DNA of 64,000 bases from Apostichopus japonicus (Eukaryota > Echinodermata > Holothuroidea > Aspidochirotida > Stichopodidae), in the NCBI RefSeq assembly GCF_037975245.1, contig NC_092564.1, forward strand, positions 28,876,984 to 28,940,983. The letters are read 5' to 3'. A program made the translations under genes and the position numbers. Under the pieces are notes generated by a model. That model saw nothing but the letters and a program-made list of their open reading frames with translations, had not been told where the DNA came from and searched no databases. Shown piece by piece: positions 11,249 to 21,957 of this stretch (position 1 is the stretch's first letter; every line of letters starts with the position of its first letter).

Positions 11249-11934
11249 CATGGGCGTCAACAGGTGGGGGACGGGGGGACATGTCCCCCCACTTTCAAAA
11301 GTGGAGGGGATATCATATCATTTGTCCCACCCACTTTTCAGAGCAGTTATTAAAAAAAAACAGGTAGATGGTGATGAGTTACTATGTTCATATCACTACC
11401 TCCAGTCCCTTGGACTGGGCGGATGAATAGGGGTGTAGGGGTTAAGTAATTAATGCTACATGTATTCGCCGGATATGGTAGATCTTTATTGTTGAGTGCC
11501 GGCTAGGCGCTACACACGCCCTGCGTGCGGTGCCTTTTTCTGATTATTATTATTAAAGTACCTGGGCACATAACAACTGACGTCTCGCACCTACATGCAT
11601 GTATTTTATATACCATTCCACTCATCCCGGAGGTGACGGCGCCACTTTTTCAATATTTCGTTTGAGATGGACGCTGTGTAATTGGTCTCCCTTGGTGTCA
11701 GAACGGCATCTTTCTACCAGTAATTTCTGTCGGAATTTAGTTTTGTGAGACAAAATTTCTCCTCACAGATCTGGTTCTGATGTAACTAAAAACGACTCAG
11801 GAGGGCCGTCTCCTGCGATCTAGGGGGTCTTATGTACCCAAAATTTTCTGGTGCGCTACGCGCCAACCAATGGTGGCGCTCCGCTTAGATTGTACAGTGT
11901 CCCCCTCACTTTCTGAAACCTGCTGACGCCCATG
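11249..11934. mobile_element. hAT-like MITE 'C'
   Basis: 686 bp with inverted ends CATGGGCGTCAACAGGT and CATGGGCGTCAGCAGGT. A perfect 8-bp duplication ACCTGGGG lies at 11241-11248 and 11935-11942. The core shared with A, B and F is present in reverse at about 11851-11888. No transposase. Confidence 0.85.
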
Positions 11935-11942
11935 ACCTGGGG

Positions 11943-12410
11943 GATATGGTGCTGATCCCCCCTACCCAATAATTTTGTTGGGGATGAGTACCTTTCAGCC
12001 CCCCCCCCCCTCTCCCCAATTTTTGGATGAAATGTAAAGGTTTACAGATAGCCAAAGAGGAGTTAAAATAATCATCAATTTATTATTTAAATTTTTTTTT
12101 TTCAAGGGGAGCAACATGTGTCTACTCCCTATTGCCATCCGCATTCTGCTATAAAATTAGGAACTTTCATTACAAAAACACATATTTAAACAATGAAAAT
12201 GATAGCACTATTTTGTATCTTAGCCCCCTTCCAAACCAGAAAACTTCCCAAAGCGGATGGAACCCCCTTCACTTAGATCCCTCCCCCACGACGACCATCA
12301 ATAACTCTCCATCTGTTACAAATCCTGGATACGCCAAATACTCTCTCCTCAAAATAATGATACCACATAACGCATTCCACGTGCATATGGAAATCCATTT
12401 TAACATTTAA
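11943..12410. mobile_element. Probable further MITE fragment
   Basis: G/C-run-bearing sequence with a C10 run near 12000 and the end-like string AATCCTGGATACGCC at about 12323, similar to the ends of element E. Clear paired ends and a target duplication were not found, so limits are approximate. Confidence 0.35.
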
Positions 12411-12417
12411 TCATGAA

Positions 12418-12775
12418 TTTCATATATCTCAAATTTATTTGATATAACTACAAATAATTGCAGATATCTCAAAATCAATTTCAGAAATCTTGACATACCA
12501 GAAAATTTGATATATCTGAAACTCTAATTCAGATATCTCAAATTCAATTCCGTATATCTCGATTTCAATTTTAGATATCTCCAATTTAATTTCAGATATC
12601 TGAAATAGAATTTTACATGTCTCAAATTCAATTTCAGATATCTCAAATCCACTTTAGTTATCTCGAACTCAATATCAGATATCTGAAATAGAACTTTAGA
12701 TATCTCAAATTTAAGTTTAGATATCTGAAACAGAATTTTAGATATCTCGAATAAGAGACAATTCCAGATATCTAA
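12418..12775. repeat. AGATATCT-rich periodic array
   Basis: Over a dozen imperfect copies of the palindrome AGATATCT spaced about 21-24 bp apart and separated by AAATTCAATTTC-like spacers. Diverged but clearly periodic. No coding content. Confidence 0.7.
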
Positions 12776-12779
12776 AAGC

Positions 12780-13332
12780 CCCGATTAAAAATTATAATGG
12801 CTTTTCATACGGAACCATCTACCACTAATCTTCGTAGATGAAATTGTCCTGTTTAACTACGGTGGCCTAATAGAGACGCTACTGTAAATCTCAAAGTTAT
12901 GAATTTTAATGTAATAATGAGAATGAATGTCAAACTCTTGACTTGTAATCTCATGATTTTAACTTAAAAATTCAACATTTTAATTTTTTGGTTACGATGC
13001 CGAAGGCTCAGTAATTGCCTTTGTAATCGTGCATGTATGTGATGGCTAACTTTTATACACGATATCGCAACCATCTATGTCATAGGTCTGGTTCGAAGAA
13101 TGTTAACTGTTACGTAGTAGGCCTATAGGTCATTCATTCTATTAAGTGGTAATTTCCGTCGAACTCACGCACTACAAACATATAGTTGTACAATTATGTA
13201 TTTATGTATTTTGTTAGATCCTCTGCGGCAAGCAGGAACTCGCGAAGAAGCCTCATTGGCTTATCAAAGCCGCAAGCTGACCGAAGTCAGTCTGCTACAT
13301 TCATATTTAACTTCCATGATTATGAATTGTTA
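12780..13332. other. No gene recognised
   Basis: AT-rich, single-copy-looking sequence. Nothing can be supported. Confidence 0.4.
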
Positions 13333-13340
13333 ATTGTCAA

Positions 13341-13700
13341 CAGTGGCGTAGGAAGGTACTTTTGAGTGGGGGGCTGAAGACTGATGGCCGGCCTGGGGGA
13401 GGGGTCTATGGGGAGGGGGTGTCCCCTCCCCTTTGGAATTCTTTTGCATTTCCAGGTGGCCTCAGATGCAATTTGGTGCAATATAGCACACTTCAACACC
13501 CACTCCATTTTGAAAAGAATTTTTGCATTTTCACCTGGCCTTAGATGCAATTTGGTGCTTCAAATGAGATCTTTTTCTCATTTGGAAATGAAAAAGGGGT
13601 TTTCTGACTTGCGGAGCGGGGGAGGCGGAACGATACTTCAGCCCCCCATATTTTTCACTGGGGGGCTGACGCCCCCCAGCCCCCGGTTCCTACGTCCTTG
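13341..13700. mobile_element. hAT-like MITE 'D', copy 1
   Basis: 360 bp with ends CAGTGGCGTAGGAAGG and CAAGGACGTAGGAACC (inward) and G-run/C-run subtermini. A perfect 8-bp duplication ATTGTCAA lies at 13333-13340 and 13701-13708. A second copy of the same element lies at 53376-53741. Confidence 0.85.
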
Positions 13701-13750
13701 ATTGTCAACAACTCTGTAACTGGACGACAATCACGACATACATTAATCTT

Positions 13751-13816
13751 GGAGTGACTCGAAATGGGGACCTTATGATTGGAAGGTACCGGCGTTAACC
13801 ACTTAGCTAACACTCC
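13751..13816 (-). repeat. tRNA-like sequence (SINE head or tRNA pseudogene)
   Basis: The - strand starts GGAGTGTTAGCTAAGTGG and ends CGAGTCACTCC. GGAGTG/CACTCC pair as an acceptor stem, TAGCTAAGTGG matches an A box, and TTTCGAGTC is B-box-like. At about 66 nt with a poor T arm it is shorter than a functional tRNA. More likely the head of a tRNA-derived SINE. Confidence 0.5.
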
Positions 13817-13821
13817 GTTAT

Positions 13822-15157
13822 CAGGGGCGTATCCAGGGGGGCGCAACAGGCGCGCGCCCCCCTATTGTCCGTCACCAAAAAAAAAAAAAGGTTTTGCAAA
13901 AAAAAAAAAAAAATAATTGATGACGACCTTTATGTGAGATGTCGGTGATCGCTCAACCCCCCCCCCCCTCCCGTATGCTTTATTTTTTGTTTGCCAAAAA
14001 AAGGTTCTGGCGAAGTTCGGCGGCATAATAGTTTTAGAAACATAGATGGTAATTGTGTTTGTATTATCACTATAAACACTAAATGACATGCCAGCCATAC
14101 TAAATTGTGCATTTTGTGTCCATATTTACTGGAAATGTTGCTTATTATTAAGGTCGAAAAATGGATCACATATGGCAATGGGCGGCGATCCTGGGTGGAG
14201 GGGGGATATATCCCCCATGAAAATGGGTGGAGGGGATGTAATGCACCATATCCCCCCCCCCACCAAATGCCAGGGATAAGAATATTTTCATGCCTACATT
14301 TATGCATCTTCGTTAATGTACGGCTCTTTGTTAGCTTCATTTCTCGCCTACCATAAACGCAGTGCGATCTTTTCAAAGAAAGCGTCTTTATAAAGCAAAA
14401 ATAGTTGACTGTAGGCTTCATTGGCCCTATAACAACAAAATGTATTATTGCGCCCACGGTATTGATATAGTACATATATGCACCCTCATAGTATTCATAT
14501 AGGCCCTATAGTAGGCCTACACACGTACATGTTCCCTCGAACCGCTGAGAATCTCATGTAACCAGGATAATGCTTAATACACGTTTCACCTGGATGCCCT
14601 AGCAATCGGTACCTAGGAATGTAACTATGTGTAATTGTGTATTGCATGTGTATAGGCCTATAATAGCCTGCATGAGGCCATTTTCTTCATCGAATAATAT
14701 AACAGAGCTCTCGAACATTCTAACGTTGCGCCTGAAACAAGATTGACAGGGGCAATTTTCCCAAAATAACACCCGAAATTAAAAAAAAAAGTATTTTGGA
14801 TCCTGATTATGAGATATTTCGGATATGACATCCCTATTTTAAAGTTGGGTATATGCCGCTTGGAAACCTCGGGAAGTGCCGTTTCCGGCCATCTAGAGGG
14901 TTTGTTAATCCCAAATTTTTCTTGTACGCTTCGCGCCAACTCATGGTGGCGCTACGCTTAGATAGTCAACAAGGTCATATCCCCCCCCCCCCCACTCGGA
15001 AGTACGGATCGCCGCCAATGCATATGACACCATTTTGCATTTCAGCCCTTCTTTGAAAGCAAAAATTGTACACCCCTCCCCTTAGACCCATCCCCAGGAC
15101 GGCGATCATTCATGCCTGGCGCCCCCCCCCTATTGGGAAATCCTGGATACGCCCCTG
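13822..15157. mobile_element. hAT-like element 'E' with nested element
   Basis: 1336 bp with inverted ends CAGGGGCGTATCCAGG and CAGGGGCGTATCCAGGAT and flanking GTTAT on both sides. A convincing 8-bp duplication is not seen. The interior is AT-rich and non-coding and contains element F. Confidence 0.7.
14176..15020. mobile_element. hAT-like MITE 'F' nested in E
   Basis: Ends CAATGGGCGGCGATCC and CATTGGCGGCGATCC, with CATATG beside both ends (duplication imperfect). In reverse it carries both the shared hairpin core (about 14922-14960) and the CCGGAAACGGCAC block seen in element A, so A and F are relatives with different termini. Confidence 0.6.
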
Positions 15158-15159
15158 GT

Positions 15160-16030
15160 TATCATGATGCATTATCATTGTTATTATCATTATCATTATT
15201 ATCATTGAACCATTCTTAGTCCGTTAAAATTCTTTAATACTCTGTCATTCTTTAATTAGTAAATTTTTGATTTTTGGGGGGTCATTTTTTGGGCAACGGG
15301 ACACAAATGCTCATAAGCTTACCCCCCTCCCCCCTACATCCTGTCAAATTTAGTGGAAAGATGCCGCAAAACTAGTAGAACACAGCCAGCTTACAATACT
15401 TGAAAGAAGCAATCTGTAACCGTGACACAGCGTGGACATCATCATTCTAAAAAATGGATTGATTGATATTAAATTTAGGCTAAGGCGTTTCCAACTAATC
15501 TATAAATAGCCGAGACCTCCTGTAGCGCTAGGTGAAGGGGAACGTGTGGTATAACGGAACCCTAACTCAGTAGGGTTACTAAAATTTCTTGTTCATCCCT
15601 ACCATTTTTGACATGCTGATCATGCTACTTGTAAGCTACCGTAATCGAACTTAATTGTCATACTTCTCTCACTCAGTAGTTTCTGCAGCAGCGAAACCAT
15701 TAAACAACGAAAACTGTGAGTAAGACCTATTTATTCCGACTGGTTTACATAAAAAACTGGCTGATATTTGGAAATAGATACACTGTCGCTAGCCTAAGTT
15801 AGGCCTCACTTTTACTCGGCTTAAGTTAAACCTATGTTCAACTCTTTGAATAAGGCCACGGCTACATACTGTAGGCTAGGCCGAGCCAAACTTAGACTAT
15901 GCCTACAGTACCACCAATACTGGTTACGCGAAGTTGCCGCGCGCATTTGGAGGTCAAAATCTCCACGAATCGTGAGAAATTATACATGTGTGAGTTGGGG
16001 GTGTATTTCTGTAGAAGTTATTTTATACTT
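15160..16030. other. No gene recognised
   Basis: Contains G- and C-run pairs near 15275 and 15325 that look like another decayed MITE. No exon recognised. Confidence 0.4.
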
Positions 16031-16035
16031 TTTAA

Positions 16036-16219
16036 GAAAAGTCACCCAGGAAAGAACCTGGGCACGAAAACCAAACTACGGAAAGACTGATCTGCTCTCA
16101 ACCCCAGTCCCCTTGCAACAGGACTGTGACTGTTGGATCATCTCCGGGGGTGTATCATCATTCCCCTCGAAAGGAAACAGATACTACACATGATCTTAGC
16201 AAAAAGGCAGAGAAGCGAT
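16036..16219 (-). ncRNA. U2 snRNA-like 5' domain with unrelated 3' part
   Basis: Reading the - strand from 16219, the first ~44 nt (to 16176) closely match the conserved U2 5' end: ATCGCTTCTCTGCC, GCTAAGATCA and GTGTAGTATCTGTT, which includes the GTAGTA branch-point-pairing segment. Downstream, normal U2 sequence (stem IIa, Sm site) is not recognised. Instead there are small hairpins, CAACAG/CTGTTG and CCCAGG/CCTGGG, the latter ending about 183 nt from the start, close to U2 length. It could be a U2-headed SINE, a chimeric retropseudogene or a divergent snRNA. Function is unknown. Confidence 0.5.
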
Positions 16220-16224
16220 TTTTG

Positions 16225-17600
16225 TCAAACAAAAATCACCCTTTGCAGCTGAATAAGGCAACAAAAGCTTCAAAAGCCTCACTGAAAGCATTGCTAGTGT
16301 AACTTGGAGTCCCAGTGAGGAGATCATTCATATGTGTAACTGTAAGGATATGGTACTGGGAAATCACTACATTTGGTTCTTTATTTGCTCATAAGTTCAT
16401 TGATATTTTATTGGGATGTAAAACACTACCTGGTGTTGTACAAATAAACTGAAGAAATAAATAAGTTAAATACAAAATGCAATGACTAACACATTCTTTT
16501 CTATCAAGAGGAATTTGGCAAAATATGCACAAAATTCCATAGAAAAGACATAATCAGAATAAATGTTAAATTCCTAGAAGGTTTTTTAATAAAGGCCTTT
16601 AAAAGCCATTAGCTTTATCTTGCCCACAAAAATGAATCAGCAACATAATTTGCATGACGTGTACTACACACTTCCTCCAGAAAAGCAGTGAATGGTTTCC
16701 ATGTGGGATGATTGAATCAGAGTATAACATGCTTTACATGGCGTCCAGCTTAAAAATGTTACGTTCAACATTCTTGTATTTAATTGATGATGGAAATAAA
16801 TGATGTCAATGTCAAAAACCATTATGCATTGCAGAGCTTCCAAAAATGACTTTATGTTGAATGGTTATGATCAGTTTGTTACAGTACCTGTATATGGAGA
16901 GGTAAAACTTGTAAAGTTGTGATATCTGTAATACATGCATACAAAATTGCTAAAGTCAGTCATGTTTCCTGTTTTTTCAACCAAACCAAACCCAACAGTC
17001 AGTAGTTTTGTTTATATGTAATGAATGTTCTCAATAGTTATTGCATTTTAGAATATCTTTTGATAGCATTAAATTTTGGCAGGTCTATTTTCCTGTGAGC
17101 ACTTGCTTTAGGTGTCCTTTGTTACTCACATTATTTTCTATTATTAAATATCATTAACTTTTGCTGGCATTGTCCAACTTGAGCTGATAAGTGTTTAGTT
17201 GAATTCCCTCTGCCTATGGTCCTGCTTAAAGCTTCTTCCATCTGGAAGCTTGAAAACATCACCAACAACAGAATATGGGTTACGGTGTCCATTTTTATGG
17301 ACCAATTTTCTTTGTGAACAACTCAAGTACAATATAGGGCCTAGAGATTTATGTTGGGGCTTAAAGAAGTAATACTTCCGATAAGGGTCAAGCCATAACA
17401 AACCTGCCCACTAACTTAACATCTCCCCCAGGGTGGTGGACACCATGTAACCCACGTTATATGAACAGAAGGCAGTACTTCATATTATTCAAACGCTATA
17501 GAGAGTTATCCTCCAGGTCTTGTTTTTGTCTACCAAAGAAGTGTCCTAAACTTAAGACTTTATTAGTTTTTTATTACTTGTGCAAACCATGGAGCTATTA
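16225..17600. other. No gene recognised
   Basis: AT-rich sequence. A 68-codon - strand ORF (17195-17401) has no recognised homology. Nothing else is supported. Confidence 0.4.
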
Positions 17601-17604
17601 ATGA

Positions 17605-17925
17605 AAAGTAAGTTGGCCTGACGTTGCGATCCTAGCAGGATCTTCTTGAGAGGCTGAATGACAAGTAACAGTAACAGAAGGGACAAATACATGCACAGAA
17701 TACAGACAGGTTGATGAGCATGGTGAATACAAAAGAGAAAGATGTAGAGGATTAGTAGAAAAAAGGATGAAGGGAAGAAAGAAACCAGCAGGGCGAAGTG
17801 TAGTGGTAGGAGATAAACTGTGGAGGGACAAAGCGAGGATTTGGGTAAGAGGGTAGGGACTAGGGAATAAGCTGCAGAAGGACAAAGACAGGAAAGTGTG
17901 GAGAAAAAAGTGTGGTGGGCAAGTC
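17605..17925 (-). mobile_element. Penelope-like element tail, copy 2
   Basis: A second, shorter copy of the same 3' tail as 8345-8625. Shared landmarks are AAAGTAAGTTGGCCTG, GATCCT.GCAGGATC, AACAAGTAACAGTAACAGAAG-type sequence and GGACAAAGACAG. The coding part is absent. The 2.7-kb ACGTACG element begins at its truncated end. Confidence 0.6.
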
Positions 17926-17933
17926 CAAGCTAT

Positions 17934-20656
17934 TTGCACTGTGACGTACGGGACATTTCAGAGACTTAAATGTGTCTAAAAGTTATAAAAAATCTATTTT
18001 CCAGAAACTTTTTCAGGTTTTCATATTTGTTATTGCTGCTACTTTATTACAAACTCATGAAGATTTCCTACACTTGCTTTAATTAGGTCCCATCTTAATT
18101 AATGTACAGTGTGACGTACGGGACCAGAGAATTTTGTGTTTTTTTTGCTAAAGAGCAAAGCTTAAATCGCTCTGAAATTAGGAGGGCAGTGATCAAGCTG
18201 TTATAACTAGTGAATAGCCTAACCTTCCAAGGGCTAAGCTGTAACATATTAGAAAAAAATATGAAGCCATTCCAGTTCAGTGATTACACAAATGAAAATT
18301 GTCCTGTGACGTACGGGACATGTGACGTACGGGACAATTTGTCCAAATAAAAATTGACTATGAAAACTCATATTTTTATTCCTGAATATACCATAACAAG
18401 CTGATTTCTACATAAAAACATTAATCTGGATATGTCAGAACAATGTCATTTGTAATTAAATGCCATATTTCCTTCTTTCGGGGATCGAAAAGAGCAGTGA
18501 CTGTACTTGTGAGATCATTCCACTACATAAAACATGGAATGCGTAAAGTATAAATCTACTCTACACATTCATCAAATACTCATAACATCAATTCTAGCTT
18601 TGTTAGACCACAAATGATCCAAGATGCAAGTTTTGGTGCAAAACTGTCTCGGTATATACTGTACAACACTGTATCATACTCCCTATTATTGACCCTCAAG
18701 TTGAAATATGATCCATCCCATTCAAAACATACCAAAATGTCCACAGTAACATCCACATAATGTCCATCTATGAAACTAGTACAACAAAGAAAACTCTATA
18801 GACCTAATAATGGTTACCAGACCAAATGCTCATTACATCAATTCTAACTTTGTTAGACCACAAATGATTCAAGATGCAAGTTTTGGTGCAAAACTGTTTC
18901 GGTATATATACTGTACAGCACTGTACGATACTCCCCACTATTGACCCTGAAGTTGAAATATGATCCATCATATTCTACCAAAATGTCCACAGTAACGTCC
19001 ACATAATGCCCATCTATGAAACTAGTACAACAAAGAAAACTCTATAGACCTGATACTGGTACCAGACCAAATACTCATAACATCAATTCTAGCTTTGTTA
19101 GACCACAAATGATTCAAGATGCAAGTTTTGGTGCAAAACTGTTTCCGGTGTATACTGTACAGCACTGTATTATACTCCCCACTATTGACCCTGAGGTTGA
19201 AATATGATCCATCATATTCTACCAAAATGTCCACAGTAAAGTCCACATAATGTCCATCTATGAAACTAGTACAACAAAGAAAACTCTATAGACCTAATAC
19301 TGGTTACCAGACCAAATACTCATAACATCAATTCTAGCTTTGTTAGACCACAAATGATTCAAGATGCAAAGTTTTGGTGCAAAACTGTCTCGGTATATAC
19401 TGTACAACACTGTATCATACTCCCCACTATTGACCCTCAAGTTGAAATATGATCCATCCCATTCAAAACATATCAAAATGTCCACAGTAACGTCCACATA
19501 ATGTCCATCTATGAAACTAGTACAACAAAGAAAACTCTATAGACCTGATACTGGTTACCAGACCAAATAGTCATAACATCAATTCTAGCTTTGTTAGACC
19601 ACAAATGATTCAAGATGCAAAGTTTTGGTGCAAAACTGTTTCCGGTATATACTGTACAACACTGTATCATATTCCCCACTATTAACCCTCAAGTTGAAAT
19701 ATGATCCATCCCATTCAAAACATATCAAAATGTCCACAGTAATGTCAATGTAATGTCCATCTATGAAACTAGTACAACAAAGAAAATTCTATAGATCTAA
19801 TACTGATTATTGAACAAACTCATGAGTGTTTGTCCTCTGCAAAAATTGGGCGAGCAAAACTCTACACTTGTAACTAAAAATCTCAATGTCTACTAAGTTC
19901 AGGACACAAGAACATTGTTGCACAGTCATGATAGTCACACTTCACAAAAGGCCTACAAAATGTTGAAATGCAAACTCAACATTCTTAAAGTTGTCCGCAT
20001 TCAATGTCAATGTTGAATAGCATTGTAGATGATTCTGTATCCCACACACACACACAATTGACTTCCCGATAGTATATTGAACAACACCTGGGCTGTTGGT
20101 GGTCATCAGTCAATGGTTTATTTGAAGCCATGTTGTGCTCTTCAGGCATGCAGGGATTATAAGTTGCAACTACCATCTTTCAACAAAATAGATTTGTAAG
20201 CATTGAAAGGTTTCCAGTTGAGGTCCCCATTGGAGCCCATGCATGTTTTTTATGTATAAATACAGGGTTTCCCCCACACTATGTCCCGTACGTCACATTT
20301 TGTCCCGTACGTCACATTTTTTATTTTGATAATTAGATTTGCTGTGAATATTTTTTCAATTTTTTTGGGATGGATTTTGTTGAACAATGTTCTTAATTAG
20401 AACTTTACAGAATATCACCAAAAAAAAATTGTTCGTCCATATCAAAACTTGAAAAAAAGTGCTGAAAATTGTGACGTACGGGACATCAGTATTTGGACAC
20501 TAGCTAATTAGCATATTTAATTGATGAACCCAAAAACATAATATGTCAAAATTATTGGAAGGAAGGGTGTATCATGTCCCACATAACTTATATTCAATAA
20601 GTTCATATTGCTGGCAGGGAAATAGAATTCCAAATGTCCCGTACGTCACGCTGCAA
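17934..20656. mobile_element. 2.7-kb element bounded by inverted TGTGACGTACGGGACA motifs
   Basis: The ends read TTGCACTGTGACGTACGGGA and, inverted, TTGCAGCGTGACGTACGGGA. Eight near-perfect copies of the 16-mer TGTGACGTACGGGACA occur: + at 17940, 18110, 18305 and 18321; - at 20282, 20301 and 20635; + at 20470. Spacing is roughly mirrored between the two ends although the intervening sequence is not visibly homologous. Between the clusters is a five-copy array. No transposase frame is seen. It is interpreted as a non-autonomous DNA transposon with multiple transposase-type binding sites; superfamily not determined. Confidence 0.6.
18580..19800. repeat. Tandem array of about 247-bp units (five copies)
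   Basis: Five units begin near 18588, 18836, 19081, 19326 and 19577 (spacing 245-251 bp). Landmarks in each are CATCAATTCTAGCTTTG, ATGATTCAAGATGCAA, TATATACTGTACA and TCTATGAAACTAGTACAACA. Units differ by scattered substitutions. The array forms the middle of the ACGTACG element. The 63-74 codon ORFs within it are repeat artefacts. Confidence 0.9.
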
Positions 20657-20659
20657 TTT

Positions 20660-21957
20660 GAATTTATGCAAATTAGCCGGCTGTAATTGTTCGAATAGGC
20701 AAAACAATTTAAAAAAATTATGAAAATCTGAAACTTCAATAATTCAGCTTTAACATGACACCACATTTAGGGAGCTTCAGTAAAGTTTGAAATTTGGCTT
20801 CTAGGGATACAAGAGCTTGGACCTGCCCTGGTCTTTATTACTTGTTAACTACTTGTGAAAATGATACATCTAACTATGACTGTATCAGGATACATTTTGG
20901 CTGGATTCGAACTCATTGTGGGGGAAATCAGTATGGGAAGAGTTTTTGTTTAAATTGTGTGAGGTAATCCCTAAAACTGGACTATATTGAAACACAGAAC
21001 AATATTGGTGTAAGGGGGGGGGGCATGTTAATATACTGTAGTTACCATCTATTTTGTTTTGTGTGTATGCAAGTGCTGATAGTCGTAATTGATTACAAAG
21101 CAGTAGTCATGATTACTTTTTAATTTTTTTTATTTATTATTGTAATCTTTAATGAAGGTAGTCCTGCTCAGTGCAGAAGCACTGCTTTCCATAGGAGCCC
21201 TATTGTTACACTTTGAATGTTCAATTAATCACGCTCAAAACCCAATTTTACTCAACAACAAGCTAGCACTACACATAATTGCTTTGGAACAATAGCTAGA
21301 ACCTATCAAAAAATGCACTAAGGCCTAGCCTAGAACGTTTGCCCTATGCTCAAATGTACTGTATTGTATTTCATCACTACATTAATGTACAGTTCATTGA
21401 CCCCTGTGACAGCTAGCTTGCACAGTGCTGTGTTAAAAATCGGTGAGCACCAACTCCTGTTAAATTGATGCGTTTGCTTGTCAGTAATACAATTGTTCTG
21501 CAGTGCAACATTCAGTCAGGTAGCAATGTTTCATCATTGCACTCAATCTAAACTTGTCATTTCTTCAGACATGTTTATAATTAAGTATTACTGGCCTGGT
21601 TCACATTCATTGGATGTCTGATCGAGTGTGTCACATCGATTGCAGTGTACTTTGATTTCAGTTTGCAAAATATGTACCTGCTATTGTGCTAGGGTAGAGC
21701 CTAGCCTAGAACCTTGAACGTCCTTCCACAGAAAACTCTATTGCATACTAATCATCACACTGCTACAAGTTGCAAGTTGCTACATTTATTCATTGTTTGC
21801 ACGTTTGCTCTTATCAGTGCTAATAGTTGTAGTAGCCTTGTAGATTCATTCAAAAGTTTTGATTTACTGTGAAGGATTTCAAAAAAACCGTTGTAGATTG
21901 AAAGTTGTTCACAGTTATTGTTTGGTAGATGTTTTAACATGATTTAGACACCACACA
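20660..21957. other. No gene recognised
   Basis: AT-rich sequence with a G9 run at about 21017. No exon, repeat or RNA gene recognised. Confidence 0.4.

Noticed and set aside
13751-13816. Functional tRNA gene on the - strand
   Set aside because: Too short, poor T arm and anticodon arm; better explained as a SINE head or pseudogene.
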